Shown here: piece by piece, positions 1 to 7,731 of the stretch
Position numbering within the stretch: the first letter of the stretch is position 1
How the letters are laid out: every line of letters starts with the position of its first letter
DNA from: Geothrix sp. 21YS21S-4
Lineage (GTDB): Bacteria; Acidobacteriota; Holophagae; Holophagales; Holophagaceae
Assembly (NCBI RefSeq): GCF_030845995.1
Contig: NZ_CP132719.1
Location: 2,728,001 to 2,792,000, forward strand
Direction: 5' to 3'
Length of the DNA: 64,000 bases
Position numbers and translations under genes: made by a program
The notes under the pieces: model-generated
The model's input: only the letters and a program-made list of their open reading frames with translations
Database searches by the model: none
What the model was told of the DNA's origin: nothing

Positions 1-60
1 GGAAGGCCTCCGAAAAGGGCCCCGGTCTGACCGGAATCCTTGAAAAGGTAAACATGGAAA

Positions 61-90
61 CGACCCGGATACGGTCACGTACCCGGGTCG
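61..90 (-). terminator. Terminator-like hairpin after the first decaheme cytochrome
   Basis: A 12-bp stem (61-72 with 79-90, one mismatch) and 6-nt loop lie 48 bp past the stop of the cytochrome gene ending at 138. Only a short T run follows on the minus strand, so intrinsic termination is likely but not strong. The arm CGACCCGG/CCGGGTCG also occurs after the second decaheme gene (3656-3688). Confidence 0.5.
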
Positions 91-137
91 TCTTCTATGA
101 GGGAAGCTGAGAAGTTCCAGCCTCCCTAAGCTGGTTC

Positions 138-2801
138 CTACTTGTGGACGACCGTGACGTCGTACTGTGAGCCCGAGCCGTGGCAGACGGCGCAAGCTTC
201 GCCTGCGACGTTCAGGGCACTGCGGTTCACCTTGATCTGGCCACCGTTGGTGACCATGTGAGCCTGGGCAGCGCTGCTGTCGTGGCAGGTGACGCAGGCG
301 GCGGTGTAGGGCGTGATCATCTTGTCGGTGGTGTTGATCAGGCCCAGCGCAGCCTTAGCCAGCGCGGTGGTGGTGTTGCCGGAGGTGTTGATCGCTTCCT
401 CGCGGGTGGCGAGGGCGTTGGTGGGAACACTGGCGTAGCCGGTGCTGGTGTGGCAGCTCTGGCAGTTGTTCAGGATGCCGGGGAAGCCGATGTTGGCGCC
501 GTTGATGATGTTGACGGCACTCGGCGTCCGATCGCGCACGATCTTGATGGGGGTCGTGCGGTCCTTGCCGGCGTGGATCCCGTGGATCATGTCCTTCAGG
601 TTGTTGGTGGTCTGGGGGAAGGCCAGCGCGAAGTTGGAACCGGCGACCACGGGGTTGGGGATGGTGATGCCCCAGGAGGAGAGGCTCGCCAGATCCTTCG
701 CGGTGAAGGTGGTGGCGGCCGTGCGATAGGCCTCCAGGCCGGCGTCGGTCATGCCCTTGCCGCTGGTGGTGAGACCGGGGACGTGGCACTGGACGCAGAT
801 CTGGATGTCATAGTTCCGGTTGCCGCCGTGACCTTCGAACCACTCATGGCAGTTCGCGCACTTCTTGTTGTCGATGACGACGCGGCGGGTGGTGTCGCTG
901 CCGACCGTCTTCACCACGGAAATGGCATGGCGAGCAATGGCGGCGGTAGTCGAAGCCGGGGCGGTCGTCTGGGTGAAGTACCCCTGGAGACCCACGGTGC
1001 GCATCTTGGCGCCCACCGGGAAGAGATAGTTGCCACCCACGATGTTCGCGGTGTAGTAGCCGCTGGCGTCAGGGCCCGAGAGCGTGCCGACCGAGGTGGC
1101 CTTCGTGGTGTCCAGCAGGTTGGCGATGGAGACCGTGCGGGGCTGGAAGTTAGCAGCGGAGGGCGCGCCGTTGTCGGTCAGCAAGTTGTTGAAGTCTGCG
1201 GGAGTGGCAACGTTGTCCTGCATCATGGTCCAGGCCAGCTGGAAGCTGGGGCCTCCCGTGAAGCCGGTCAGGGGGTTGGTCAGCCCGGAAGCGGCGGCCA
1301 GGAAGGTCACGGGAGCGGCGGTGGCTCCGTTGACGGACTTCATGATCCGGAACTTCACAGTCACAGGGCCGCCCGAGGTGGTCTGGGTGGCGGTGTTGAG
1401 TTCGTAGGTGAAATTGGCCAGGCCGGTCGCGACCGTCGGATTGTGGGTCGTCACGTTCTGGGTCAGGTGGTAGGTCTTGATCGCCGCGGAATCGTGGCAG
1501 ATGGCGCAGGCCTTGTCGTCCGCCAGGGGCACGTCGGTGCCGGGCATATGGTTCGCGCCGGTGGCGAAGTTCACCGCGTCGTGGCAGGTGCCGCAGGCAA
1601 GACGGCTGGGCTTGAGGTTCCAGTTCTGGGCCTGAGCCACGCCGTCATGGCACTTGGCGCAAAGGCGCTGTCCGCCGTCCAGGATCGAGTAACCGAGGGT
1701 CTCAAACTTGACGTTGGCGTAGTTGTAGCCCGTCTTGGTCAGCTCCGCGCCCATGTGGATGCGGTGGGCGAGAGCGGTCAGATCGCCTGCCGCGCCGCCG
1801 TTGAGCTTGTTGGTGCTGCCGGTGTAGGTGGTGGTGGTGCCGGCAGTCGCTTCGGCGTAGCCGTACTTCCGCTGGTCGGTGTGGCAGACCGCGCAGTAGC
1901 GAACTTCGACCCGACCGCCGCCGTGGAAGGCGAGCTTGTCGTGGCACTCGTTGCAGTTCTGGATGGCGACCACGTCGCGGATGTCCGTGGTAGCGGTCAC
2001 CGCAGCGCCCGTGGAGGGCACGAAGTCGTAGATGGCGTTGACGGGATTCTTCATGTTGACGGCGGTGGCCACCGTGACCGCATCCGACGTATTGCTGCCC
2101 GTGCCGCGGGCGGCGCCGGACATCTGGATCGTCACACGGTGAACCAGGGTCGGGGCGTAGGTAACGTCACCCAGGTCAGCCTTGACGTTGTTCCCGGTGT
2201 AGGTCATCGCGTCGAGGGCGGCCTGAACCTTGGTGATGTCGCGGTAGAAGGTGTACTTGTAGGTGCCGTCGCCGTTGTCCACCAGGGTGCCGGTGTTGTC
2301 GGTGGTGGGACGGGTGGGAGCCGAAGCCGCAGTCGTGGTGGGGACCGTGGTCACGATGTAGCTGACCCACTTGCTGGGGGCCTTCGTGGTGGCGTCTTCC
2401 GGGACGAGCTTGGCGATGGCGAAGCTCAGGTTGGGGTAGCTCGCCACCGTGGCGGTGGAAGCCTTGGCCGTAAAGGCGCCGAGGCCCTTGACGCCCAGGC
2501 CCGTCGTGGGATCCGTGATCCGGAAATTCACCACCGGAGCGGTACCCATGGTGGCGCCCGTGACCGTGACGGTGGGCTTGAGTTCCGCCCACTGGTCAGG
2601 GGTGAGCTGAGCCGCATTCACGACGCTGGGAACGTTGGTTCCATTGGTCCCGTTGGTTCCATTGGTCCCGTTGGTGCCGTTGATTCCGTCCTTCCCGTTC
2701 TGGCCGCTGCTTCCGTTTTTGCCATTGCAGCCCACCAGCGCCAGCGCGATGGCTGCGGTGGCGAGAAGGCTGCAAAGCTGTTTGAGGGGCTTGTGTTGCA
2801 T
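138..2801 (-). CDS. OmcA/MtrC-type decaheme c-type cytochrome, surface lipoprotein (cytochrome 1)
   Basis: An 887-residue exported cytochrome, probably anchored on the outside of the outer membrane to pass electrons to minerals or other external acceptors. Residues 1-24 are a lipoprotein signal with Cys25 in ALVGC. A collagen-like Gly-X-Y stalk (about 27-56, five GTN units) follows. Ten CXXCH heme sites are visible in two groups of five (CNECH to CAICH; CANCH to CAVCH), the decaheme OmcA/MtrC pattern. The start has a GGAGA site 8 nt upstream. It is the last gene of the minus-strand electron-transfer locus, and its own promoter is likely at 2889-2916. It is a paralogue of the 914-aa gene at 3731. 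The substrate is inferred. Confidence 0.92.
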   Translation of the reverse strand: MQHKPLKQLCSLLATAAIALALVGCNGKNGSSGQNGKDGINGTNGTNGTNGTNGTNVPSVVNAAQLTPDQWAELKPTVTVTGATMGTAPVVNFRITDPTTGLGVKGLGAFTAKASTATVASYPNLSFAIAKLVPEDATTKAPSKWVSYIVTTVPTTTAASAPTRPTTDNTGTLVDNGDGTYKYTFYRDITKVQAALDAMTYTGNNVKADLGDVTYAPTLVHRVTIQMSGAARGTGSNTSDAVTVATAVNMKNPVNAIYDFVPSTGAAVTATTDIRDVVAIQNCNECHDKLAFHGGGRVEVRYCAVCHTDQRKYGYAEATAGTTTTYTGSTNKLNGGAAGDLTALAHRIHMGAELTKTGYNYANVKFETLGYSILDGGQRLCAKCHDGVAQAQNWNLKPSRLACGTCHDAVNFATGANHMPGTDVPLADDKACAICHDSAAIKTYHLTQNVTTHNPTVATGLANFTYELNTATQTTSGGPVTVKFRIMKSVNGATAAPVTFLAAASGLTNPLTGFTGGPSFQLAWTMMQDNVATPADFNNLLTDNGAPSAANFQPRTVSIANLLDTTKATSVGTLSGPDASGYYTANIVGGNYLFPVGAKMRTVGLQGYFTQTTAPASTTAAIARHAISVVKTVGSDTTRRVVIDNKKCANCHEWFEGHGGNRNYDIQICVQCHVPGLTTSGKGMTDAGLEAYRTAATTFTAKDLASLSSWGITIPNPVVAGSNFALAFPQTTNNLKDMIHGIHAGKDRTTPIKIVRDRTPSAVNIINGANIGFPGILNNCQSCHTSTGYASVPTNALATREEAINTSGNTTTALAKAALGLINTTDKMITPYTAACVTCHDSSAAQAHMVTNGGQIKVNRSALNVAGEACAVCHGSGSQYDVTVVHK

Positions 2802-2888
2802 GGATTCGTCTCCCGTGAAGGGGTGAAGCTGTGGGGGGTTGGGTGAAGCCGATGGGATAAAGCGATGTCTACGTCAGAAATCACCCAA

Positions 2889-2918
2889 ACTATAGCCCCC
2901 TCTTTGATCACCTCAAAG
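2889..2918 (-). promoter_or_regulatory. Candidate promoter with overlapping inverted repeat before cytochrome 1
   Basis: On the minus strand TTGAGG (2916-2911) and TATAGT (2894-2889) are 16 bp apart, a fair sigma-70 promoter. A perfect inverted repeat CTTTGA-N5-TCAAAG (2902-2918) overlaps the -35 box. It resembles a Crp/Fnr-family site with a spacer one base short of the FNR consensus. The rest of the 390-bp gap 2802-3191 holds only this promoter and the terminator at 3143. Confidence 0.4.
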
Positions 2919-3142
2919 GTGGATATGACGAAACACAACATTCCTGGATGCTCCACAAGAACAGCTACAAAATTGCCTGTCTAAACGAATTGTTTGGAGC
3001 AACATCTTGACCGATAGTTCAATTGATCGTGGTTCCATAGATGCGATTCGGAAGATGAAGGAAGGAACGTCCATCGCGAAGGTTCCCCGGCGCGACAAAG
3101 TTGTGACCTTTTCCACTGCGCGGGACCTCTCTCAGAAAGCAC

Positions 3143-3170
3143 AAAAAAGCCCGGAGGAAGACCTCCGGGC
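3143..3170 (-). terminator. Rho-independent terminator of the helix-hairpin-helix gene
   Basis: A perfect 9-bp stem GCCCGGAGG/CCTCCGGGC (3149-3157 with 3162-3170) with a 4-nt loop is followed on the minus strand by TTTTTTGT. It lies 22 bp after the stop of the gene at 3192. Confidence 0.85.
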
Positions 3171-3191
3171 GGACTGCAGGGCGAGACGAGG

Positions 3192-3578
3192 TCAGGGCTT
3201 CGTGGGTGCCTGGCGGACCACGAGGCGATCCTTGATCGCCAGATAGATTCCTTCTGGAAGAACCTGATTCGTGACCAGGTGGGCCTTGGTCAGGTAGGGT
3301 CGGCCCGTGATGATCTTGTCCACGTAGGCCTCGGGAAGACCCGGGATCGCCTTCAACTGATCCCTCGTGGCGGTGTTGACGTCCACCCGCTTGGCGTCGC
3401 GGGCGGCCTTGGCTTTCGCCTTGGCCTGGATCTTGGCAGCCCGGGCCTTCGCCTTGGCCTGAGCCTCCCGGGAGACCTTGGGTGCGGGCTTGATGTCCGG
3501 ATCCGGCTCCTGGGCGTGGATTCCGCCCCCTCCGCCAAGCAGGACCACCAAAAGGATCGGAACCAGTCCCTTCTTCAC
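3192..3578 (-). CDS. Small exported helix-hairpin-helix (ComEA-like) protein
   Basis: A 128-residue protein with an N-terminal signal peptide (KKGLVPILLVVLL, cleavage near IHAQ). An Ala/Lys-rich linker (about 30-65) is followed by one HhH motif, VDVNTATRDQLKAIPGL then YVDKIITGRPY, as in ComEA and periplasmic DNA-binding proteins. GTG at 3578 is chosen because AGGAG lies 5 nt upstream; the GTG at 3584 has its ribosome site too close. It sits between the two decaheme genes and has its own terminator. A role in binding extracellular or periplasmic DNA follows from the family. Its place in an electron-transfer locus is unexplained. Confidence 0.75.
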   Translation of the reverse strand: MKKGLVPILLVVLLGGGGGIHAQEPDPDIKPAPKVSREAQAKAKARAAKIQAKAKAKAARDAKRVDVNTATRDQLKAIPGLPEAYVDKIITGRPYLTKAHLVTNQVLPEGIYLAIKDRLVVRQAPTKP

Positions 3579-3655
3579 GTTCACTCCTTGCCTCGACGGT
3601 CATTGTCGATTTTGCAGTGAGTGGGCGTCAATCGCTCAGCCCACTTCTGAAAAGC

Positions 3656-3724
3656 AGACGACCCGGCTGCAGAGCACCCGGGTCGTCTGGTACTGCGTCC
3701 GGAAGGCGGCAAGCCGCCTTCCGG
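3656..3724 (-). terminator. Two tandem hairpins after the second decaheme cytochrome
   Basis: The first, seven bases past the stop, is a perfect 12-bp palindrome arm CCGGAAGGCGGC/GCCGCCTTCCGG (3699-3724). The second is AGACGACCCGG/CCGGGTCGTCT (3656-3666 with 3678-3688), followed on the minus strand by GCTTTT. The second arm is nearly the same as the hairpin after cytochrome 1. Confidence 0.6.
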
Positions 3725-3730
3725 AATCCA

Positions 3731-6475
3731 TTACTTGAAGTTCATGTGGACGGTCTTGATGTCCGCGGTCTTGCCGGTGCCGTGGCAGATCATGCACTGC
3801 TCGACCTTGGCCAGGGCCGTGGTGCGAGCCTCGTAGAAGGCACCGCCATTGCCCTTCATGTGGGCGAGGGCGGACTGCGAGTCGTGGCAGGAAGAGCACG
3901 CCGCCGTGATCGGGGTGCTGATCAGGGTCGTACCGACCGCGTCAGTGTAGGGCGTGGTGCTGGCAGTGGCGAAGTTGGTCGCGAAGCCATTACCGTACGC
4001 CGTGTTGGCGGTCACGAAGGGGGAGTAGTAGGTGCCGGGGACGACATCCGTGCCATCGCCCTTCACGTAGTTGATCGTGGCGGGGGTGGTGCCGGTGGCC
4101 ACGGTTGTGGACAGCAGGTTGGGCAGAGCCGCCGCGTTGGTGCTGTTGCTGAAGTCGTACGAGCCGGACACGTGGCAGGCTTCGCAGTTGTTCAGGATGG
4201 CGGGGTAGGTGACTTCCCAGTAGGTGTCGCCCGCGGAGACTTCCCACGAGAACTTGTTCACCCGCTTGCCGGCGGCGTGGATCGCGTGGACCGCATCCTT
4301 GATGTTCACACCCCAACCGCTGTTGACGCGGTTGACGTTGTGGCAGAAGGAACAGGTCGGCGCGTCGTTGCGCTGGCCAGCGTGGTACACCTTGCCGGTG
4401 AAGACGCCGAGGGTGGCGTGGCAGTCGTTGCACTTGTCATTGCTGACGATGGTGCGGCGGGTCGCCTGGGCGGCGAAGCCGGTGGGCAGGGTTCCGCTGA
4501 TGAGCTTGTAAACGTTGGGCGCGGGAACACTCAGGCCGCCCTGTCCGGTTCCCAGCGTGGTCGTCTTGGGAATGTAGGCGTAGCCGGCCACATTGGTCTG
4601 GGTCAGGGGCTGGGTGTTCGTGGCGGCGGCGATGGTGCCGATGCCGTAGGTGTAGCCGATGCCACCCGTCATCATCGTAGCGGTGGTGGGAATCTTCACG
4701 CCGGTCAGGGTGAGCGTGTAGTAGCCGCTCGCATCGGGGCCAGTCATGGTGCCGCCGGTCGTGCCCGTGGCAGCCGTCTTGTTCCAGATGTTGCGGACGT
4801 AGCCGCTCACCGTGGCGTTCCAATCCGCAGGCTTGGCGATGCCGTCCTGAGGAACCGCAAAGGTCAGGTAGACGCTGGGGCCGCCCACGAAATTGGGAAG
4901 CAGTTCCACGCTGGCGTCAGCGGCGGCGGGAGCCGCGTTGAAGGTCGCAGCGGTGCCATCCAGAAGGAAACGGAACACGAACACCGGCTGCTGGCTGGCG
5001 TTCAGGGTCACGCTCTTGAAGTCCCAGGTGGGCTTCACGGCGCCCGGAGGCAGGTTTCCGGTGTAGCCGGCCACATAGGAAGCGTTGGTGTTGGCGTTGC
5101 CGCCGTTCACCAGCCAGGAATTGTTCGCATCCGGCTTGACCACGGGGACGTGCACCAGCTTGATGCCGGCGGAGCCGTGGCAGGAAGCGCAGTTGACGTC
5201 GGAGGTGGCGGCACCACCGGCATGGTTGGCACCCGTCGCCCAGTTGATGGCGTCATGGCAGGCGCCGCAAGCCATGCGGCTGGGCTTCGTGTTCCAGTTG
5301 TCGCCCTGGGGAGTGGCCGCAACGGTGGCGGTGTGGCACATCACGCAGTTGCGGAGATCCTGGGGATAGGTGGTCTCATTGAAGTAGACGTTGGCGTAGT
5401 TGTAGCCCGTCTTGGTCAGCTCTTCGCCGGCGTGCAGCTTGTGGATGAACGCGGGGAAGTCGCCCACGGCCATGCCGCCGATCTTGCGCTGGCCGGCGGT
5501 GGCGTCGTAGCCGGTGCTGGTGGTGGTGGCTTCCGCATAGCCGTACTTGCGCTGGTCGGTGTGGCACACGACGCAGTACTCGGCGTTGATGCGGGCGCCG
5601 CCGTGGAAGGATTCGAACTTGGTGTGGCAGCGGTTGCAGGCGGCGGTGTCGACGACGTTGCGCAGTTCGTCGGTGCCGGCGACCGCGGCCTTGCCGGTGG
5701 CGGGAACGAAGTCATACCACGCGTTGGCGGGGGTCTTGACGGTCACCGCGGTCACGCCGCTGTTGGAACCGTCGGCGGTGTTGGTGCTGGTGCCGCGGGC
5801 GTTGCCGGCGATCTGGATGGTCACGCGGTGGGTGAGGGCGGCCTGGTAAGTGACGTCGCCCAGGTCGGCCTTGGTGTTGGTGCCGGTGTAGGTCTGAGCG
5901 TCAAGGAACGCCTGGACCGCGCTGATGTCGCGGTAGAACGTGTACTTGTAGCTGCCGTCGCCATTGTCCACCAGGGTGCCGGTGTTGTCCGTCGAGGGAC
6001 GGGTGGGCGAAGCGGTGGCGCTCGCGCTCGCGGGCATCGTGGTCACGATGTAGCTGACCCACTTGCTGGGGCTGCCGTTGGTTCCGGGCACCAGCTTCGC
6101 GATGGAGAAGGCCAGATTGTTGTAGCTGGCGGCCAAAGCGGTGCTGCTCTTGCTGGTAAAGCCCAGGCCGACAACGGGGGTGCCGTTGCCGTCGGTGACC
6201 GTGAAGTTCACGACCGGCTTGCCGGTGACGACGGCGGCGCTGGTGATCGTGCTCTTGAAGGTGGTCTGGCCCCACTGGTCGGGGGTCATCTGAGCGGCGT
6301 TGACGGTGATGACGGCGTTGGTGCCATTGGTCCCATTGGTGCCATTGGTCCCGTTGACGCCGTCCTTTCCATTCAGGCCGTTCTGCCCGGACTTGCCGTT
6401 ACAGCCGATCAGCACCAGGGCGACGGCTGCGGTGGCGAGAAGCCCGCAGAGCTGTTTGAGGGGTGGGTGCTTCAT
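3731..6475 (-). CDS. OmcA/MtrC-type decaheme c-type cytochrome, surface lipoprotein (cytochrome 2)
   Basis: A 914-residue paralogue of the cytochrome at 138. Lipoprotein signal with Cys in VLIGC at about residue 25, then a collagen-like stalk with four GTN units (about 27-52). Ten CXXCH sites fall in two pentaheme groups (CNRCH, CVVCH, CVMCH, CGACH, CASCH; CNDCH, CSFCH, CEACH, CSSCH, CMICH). Non-heme beta-rich segments precede each group, as in MtrC-like proteins. An AAGGAGA ribosome site lies 8 nt before the ATG. Role by family: terminal surface reductase receiving electrons across the outer membrane from the barrel/cytochrome genes upstream. Which acceptor it reduces cannot be read from sequence. 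Confidence 0.92.
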   Translation of the reverse strand: MKHPPLKQLCGLLATAAVALVLIGCNGKSGQNGLNGKDGVNGTNGTNGTNGTNAVITVNAAQMTPDQWGQTTFKSTITSAAVVTGKPVVNFTVTDGNGTPVVGLGFTSKSSTALAASYNNLAFSIAKLVPGTNGSPSKWVSYIVTTMPASASATASPTRPSTDNTGTLVDNGDGSYKYTFYRDISAVQAFLDAQTYTGTNTKADLGDVTYQAALTHRVTIQIAGNARGTSTNTADGSNSGVTAVTVKTPANAWYDFVPATGKAAVAGTDELRNVVDTAACNRCHTKFESFHGGARINAEYCVVCHTDQRKYGYAEATTTSTGYDATAGQRKIGGMAVGDFPAFIHKLHAGEELTKTGYNYANVYFNETTYPQDLRNCVMCHTATVAATPQGDNWNTKPSRMACGACHDAINWATGANHAGGAATSDVNCASCHGSAGIKLVHVPVVKPDANNSWLVNGGNANTNASYVAGYTGNLPPGAVKPTWDFKSVTLNASQQPVFVFRFLLDGTAATFNAAPAAADASVELLPNFVGGPSVYLTFAVPQDGIAKPADWNATVSGYVRNIWNKTAATGTTGGTMTGPDASGYYTLTLTGVKIPTTATMMTGGIGYTYGIGTIAAATNTQPLTQTNVAGYAYIPKTTTLGTGQGGLSVPAPNVYKLISGTLPTGFAAQATRRTIVSNDKCNDCHATLGVFTGKVYHAGQRNDAPTCSFCHNVNRVNSGWGVNIKDAVHAIHAAGKRVNKFSWEVSAGDTYWEVTYPAILNNCEACHVSGSYDFSNSTNAAALPNLLSTTVATGTTPATINYVKGDGTDVVPGTYYSPFVTANTAYGNGFATNFATASTTPYTDAVGTTLISTPITAACSSCHDSQSALAHMKGNGGAFYEARTTALAKVEQCMICHGTGKTADIKTVHMNFK

Positions 6476-6545
6476 GTTTCAGTCTCCTTGTTCGGGGGGT
6501 GAAGCTGGGGGGGTTGAGAGGTCGGGGTAAGTTGGGGCCGACGCG

Positions 6546-6581
6546 CCTCCGCCCTCTCCGAAAATCGGGAGAGGGCGGAGG
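6546..6581 (-). terminator. Strong hairpin between the five-heme lipoprotein and cytochrome 2
   Basis: A perfect 14-bp stem (6546-6559 with 6568-6581) and 8-nt loop start 10 bp after the stop of the gene at 6592. There is no clear T run, so it may attenuate readthrough or stabilise RNA ends rather than fully terminate. Confidence 0.5.
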
Positions 6582-6591
6582 GGACGGGGCC

Positions 6592-7227
6592 TCAGGAAAT
6601 GGTGCGGCCGTGGCACATGGTGGCGTTGAAGCAGCCGGGCTGGGTGCCGGCGGGGGCGGGCGTGGCCGGCTTCAGGGTGGAGTTGGCGCCCGTCGCGTGG
6701 CACTTGAAGCACTCGGGGGCATTGCCCGGATCGGTGTTGACGTGGCTGGGCGAGACGAGGGTGGACCCGGTCCAGGGGCGGTCCGGGTGGGGCGCCTTGG
6801 TGTGGCAGCTGCGGCAGGAAACCGTGAGACCGTTGTCGTAGTTGGAGCCGTGGCACTTGGCGCAGTGGGCGAAGCCCGCCATCGCCTTGGGATCCGCGGC
6901 GTTGGGAGCCAGCTGGGCACCCATCCGGCCATGCTGGGCGGGAGCGGACCAGCCCGCGGGATGGTCCACGCCATTGGCGTGGCAGGTGTAGCAGCTCACC
7001 TTGGAGATTCCGCCCGCGGCGTCGGGGTTGGAGGTGGAACCGTGGCAGGAGCGGCACTGGTCGGGCGTCTTGACGTATTCCGCCCAGTGGGTCTGCTGCC
7101 AATTGGCCGGATGCTGGCCGGCGGGATTCTGCGGCGCCGCCTTGCCGGCGCTTCCGCTGCATCCCCAGGAAAGAAGGGCGAGGGCCACCGCGAAACAGGT
7201 TCCCATCCCCAGCTTGGCTTTATTCAT
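6592..7227 (-). CDS. Multiheme c-type cytochrome lipoprotein with a CX5CH site
   Basis: A 211-residue exported protein. Signal peptide with lipobox LLSWGC at about residue 23. Five canonical heme sites are seen: CRSCH, CYTCH, CAKCH, CRSCH, CFKCH. Near the C-terminus the sequence CFNATMCH has five residues between the cysteines, which could hold a sixth, non-canonical heme. Many extra His residues can serve as axial ligands. It lies 30 bp after the preceding five-heme gene and is likely in one transcript with it and the barrel. Role inferred: periplasmic-side or in-barrel electron relay of a porin-cytochrome conduit. No MtrA/DmsE-type decaheme is present, so it is not a standard Mtr set. Confidence 0.85.
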   Translation of the reverse strand: MNKAKLGMGTCFAVALALLSWGCSGSAGKAAPQNPAGQHPANWQQTHWAEYVKTPDQCRSCHGSTSNPDAAGGISKVSCYTCHANGVDHPAGWSAPAQHGRMGAQLAPNAADPKAMAGFAHCAKCHGSNYDNGLTVSCRSCHTKAPHPDRPWTGSTLVSPSHVNTDPGNAPECFKCHATGANSTLKPATPAPAGTQPGCFNATMCHGRTIS

Positions 7228-7257
7228 GTCATTCCCCTTCGAGGCTTGGGCAGGTTC

Positions 7258-7731
7258 CTACCGGTGGCACGCCCGGCACTTGTCGTTGTTGGCGCGGCCG
7301 TGGCAGGTGTAGCAGCTGGAGGGATCCATCTTTCCTTCCATCCGGTGGAGGGTCAGGTAGTCCCCCCGGTGCGGCGTGTCGCGGTCCGGCCGGTCGCTGA
7401 GCCGGATGGAGGGCTTCATGGGCGCCTTCCCGGCATGGCAATCGGTGCAGAAGGACTGGGCGTGGCAGGAGGCGCAGGTGTTGGCGTCCTGCCGGGCCTG
7501 GACGCGGTGGTCCTTCACGAAGGTCGCGGTGTGGTCGAAGGAGGCATACGGCTTTAGGGCGCCCTTGGCCACGTCGGTGCTGTGGCACTCGGTGCACATG
7601 GGACGGCCCGCGGTCAGCTCCTGGGGGTGCGTGGGGGCGAAGCTCGTCTCGGGAGAGATGAGGCTGCAGGCCATCAGGAAGCCGAGGCCCAGGGCCGCGC
7701 CGAAGAGCTTGAAGACGGATTTCCGGGCCAT
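7258..7731 (-). CDS. Five-heme c-type cytochrome lipoprotein
   Basis: A 157-residue protein: lipoprotein signal (LGFLMAC, Cys near residue 22) and five CXXCH sites (CTECH, CASCH, CTDCH, CYTCH, CRACH). Heme sites 2-3 and 4-5 are only four and seven residues apart, implying tight heme stacking. The ATG at 7731 shares a base with the TGA of the barrel gene (TGATG), with GGAGG 7 nt upstream; a GTG one codon earlier is too near this site. Translational coupling to the barrel suggests the two products work together, probably as the trans-outer-membrane part of the electron conduit (inference). Confidence 0.87.
   Translation of the reverse strand: MARKSVFKLFGAALGLGFLMACSLISPETSFAPTHPQELTAGRPMCTECHSTDVAKGALKPYASFDHTATFVKDHRVQARQDANTCASCHAQSFCTDCHAGKAPMKPSIRLSDRPDRDTPHRGDYLTLHRMEGKMDPSSCYTCHGRANNDKCRACHR

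Noticed and set aside
2630-2735. Tandem short repeats as a CRISPR or minisatellite
   Set aside because: They are in-frame Gly-Thr-Asn codons of a collagen-like stalk, with no spacers.
180-2846. Very long plus-strand open frame (888 codons) opposite cytochrome 1, and a similar one (961 codons) opposite cytochrome 2 at 3617-6502
   Set aside because: Gly/Val/Ala/His-rich low-complexity translations without domains; they arise from high GC and the codon use of the real cytochromes on the minus strand.
2802-3191. Possible GEMM (c-di-GMP or cGAMP) riboswitch before cytochrome genes, as in Geobacter
   Set aside because: I looked here and in 9111-9643 for the conserved core and tetraloop and did not find them.
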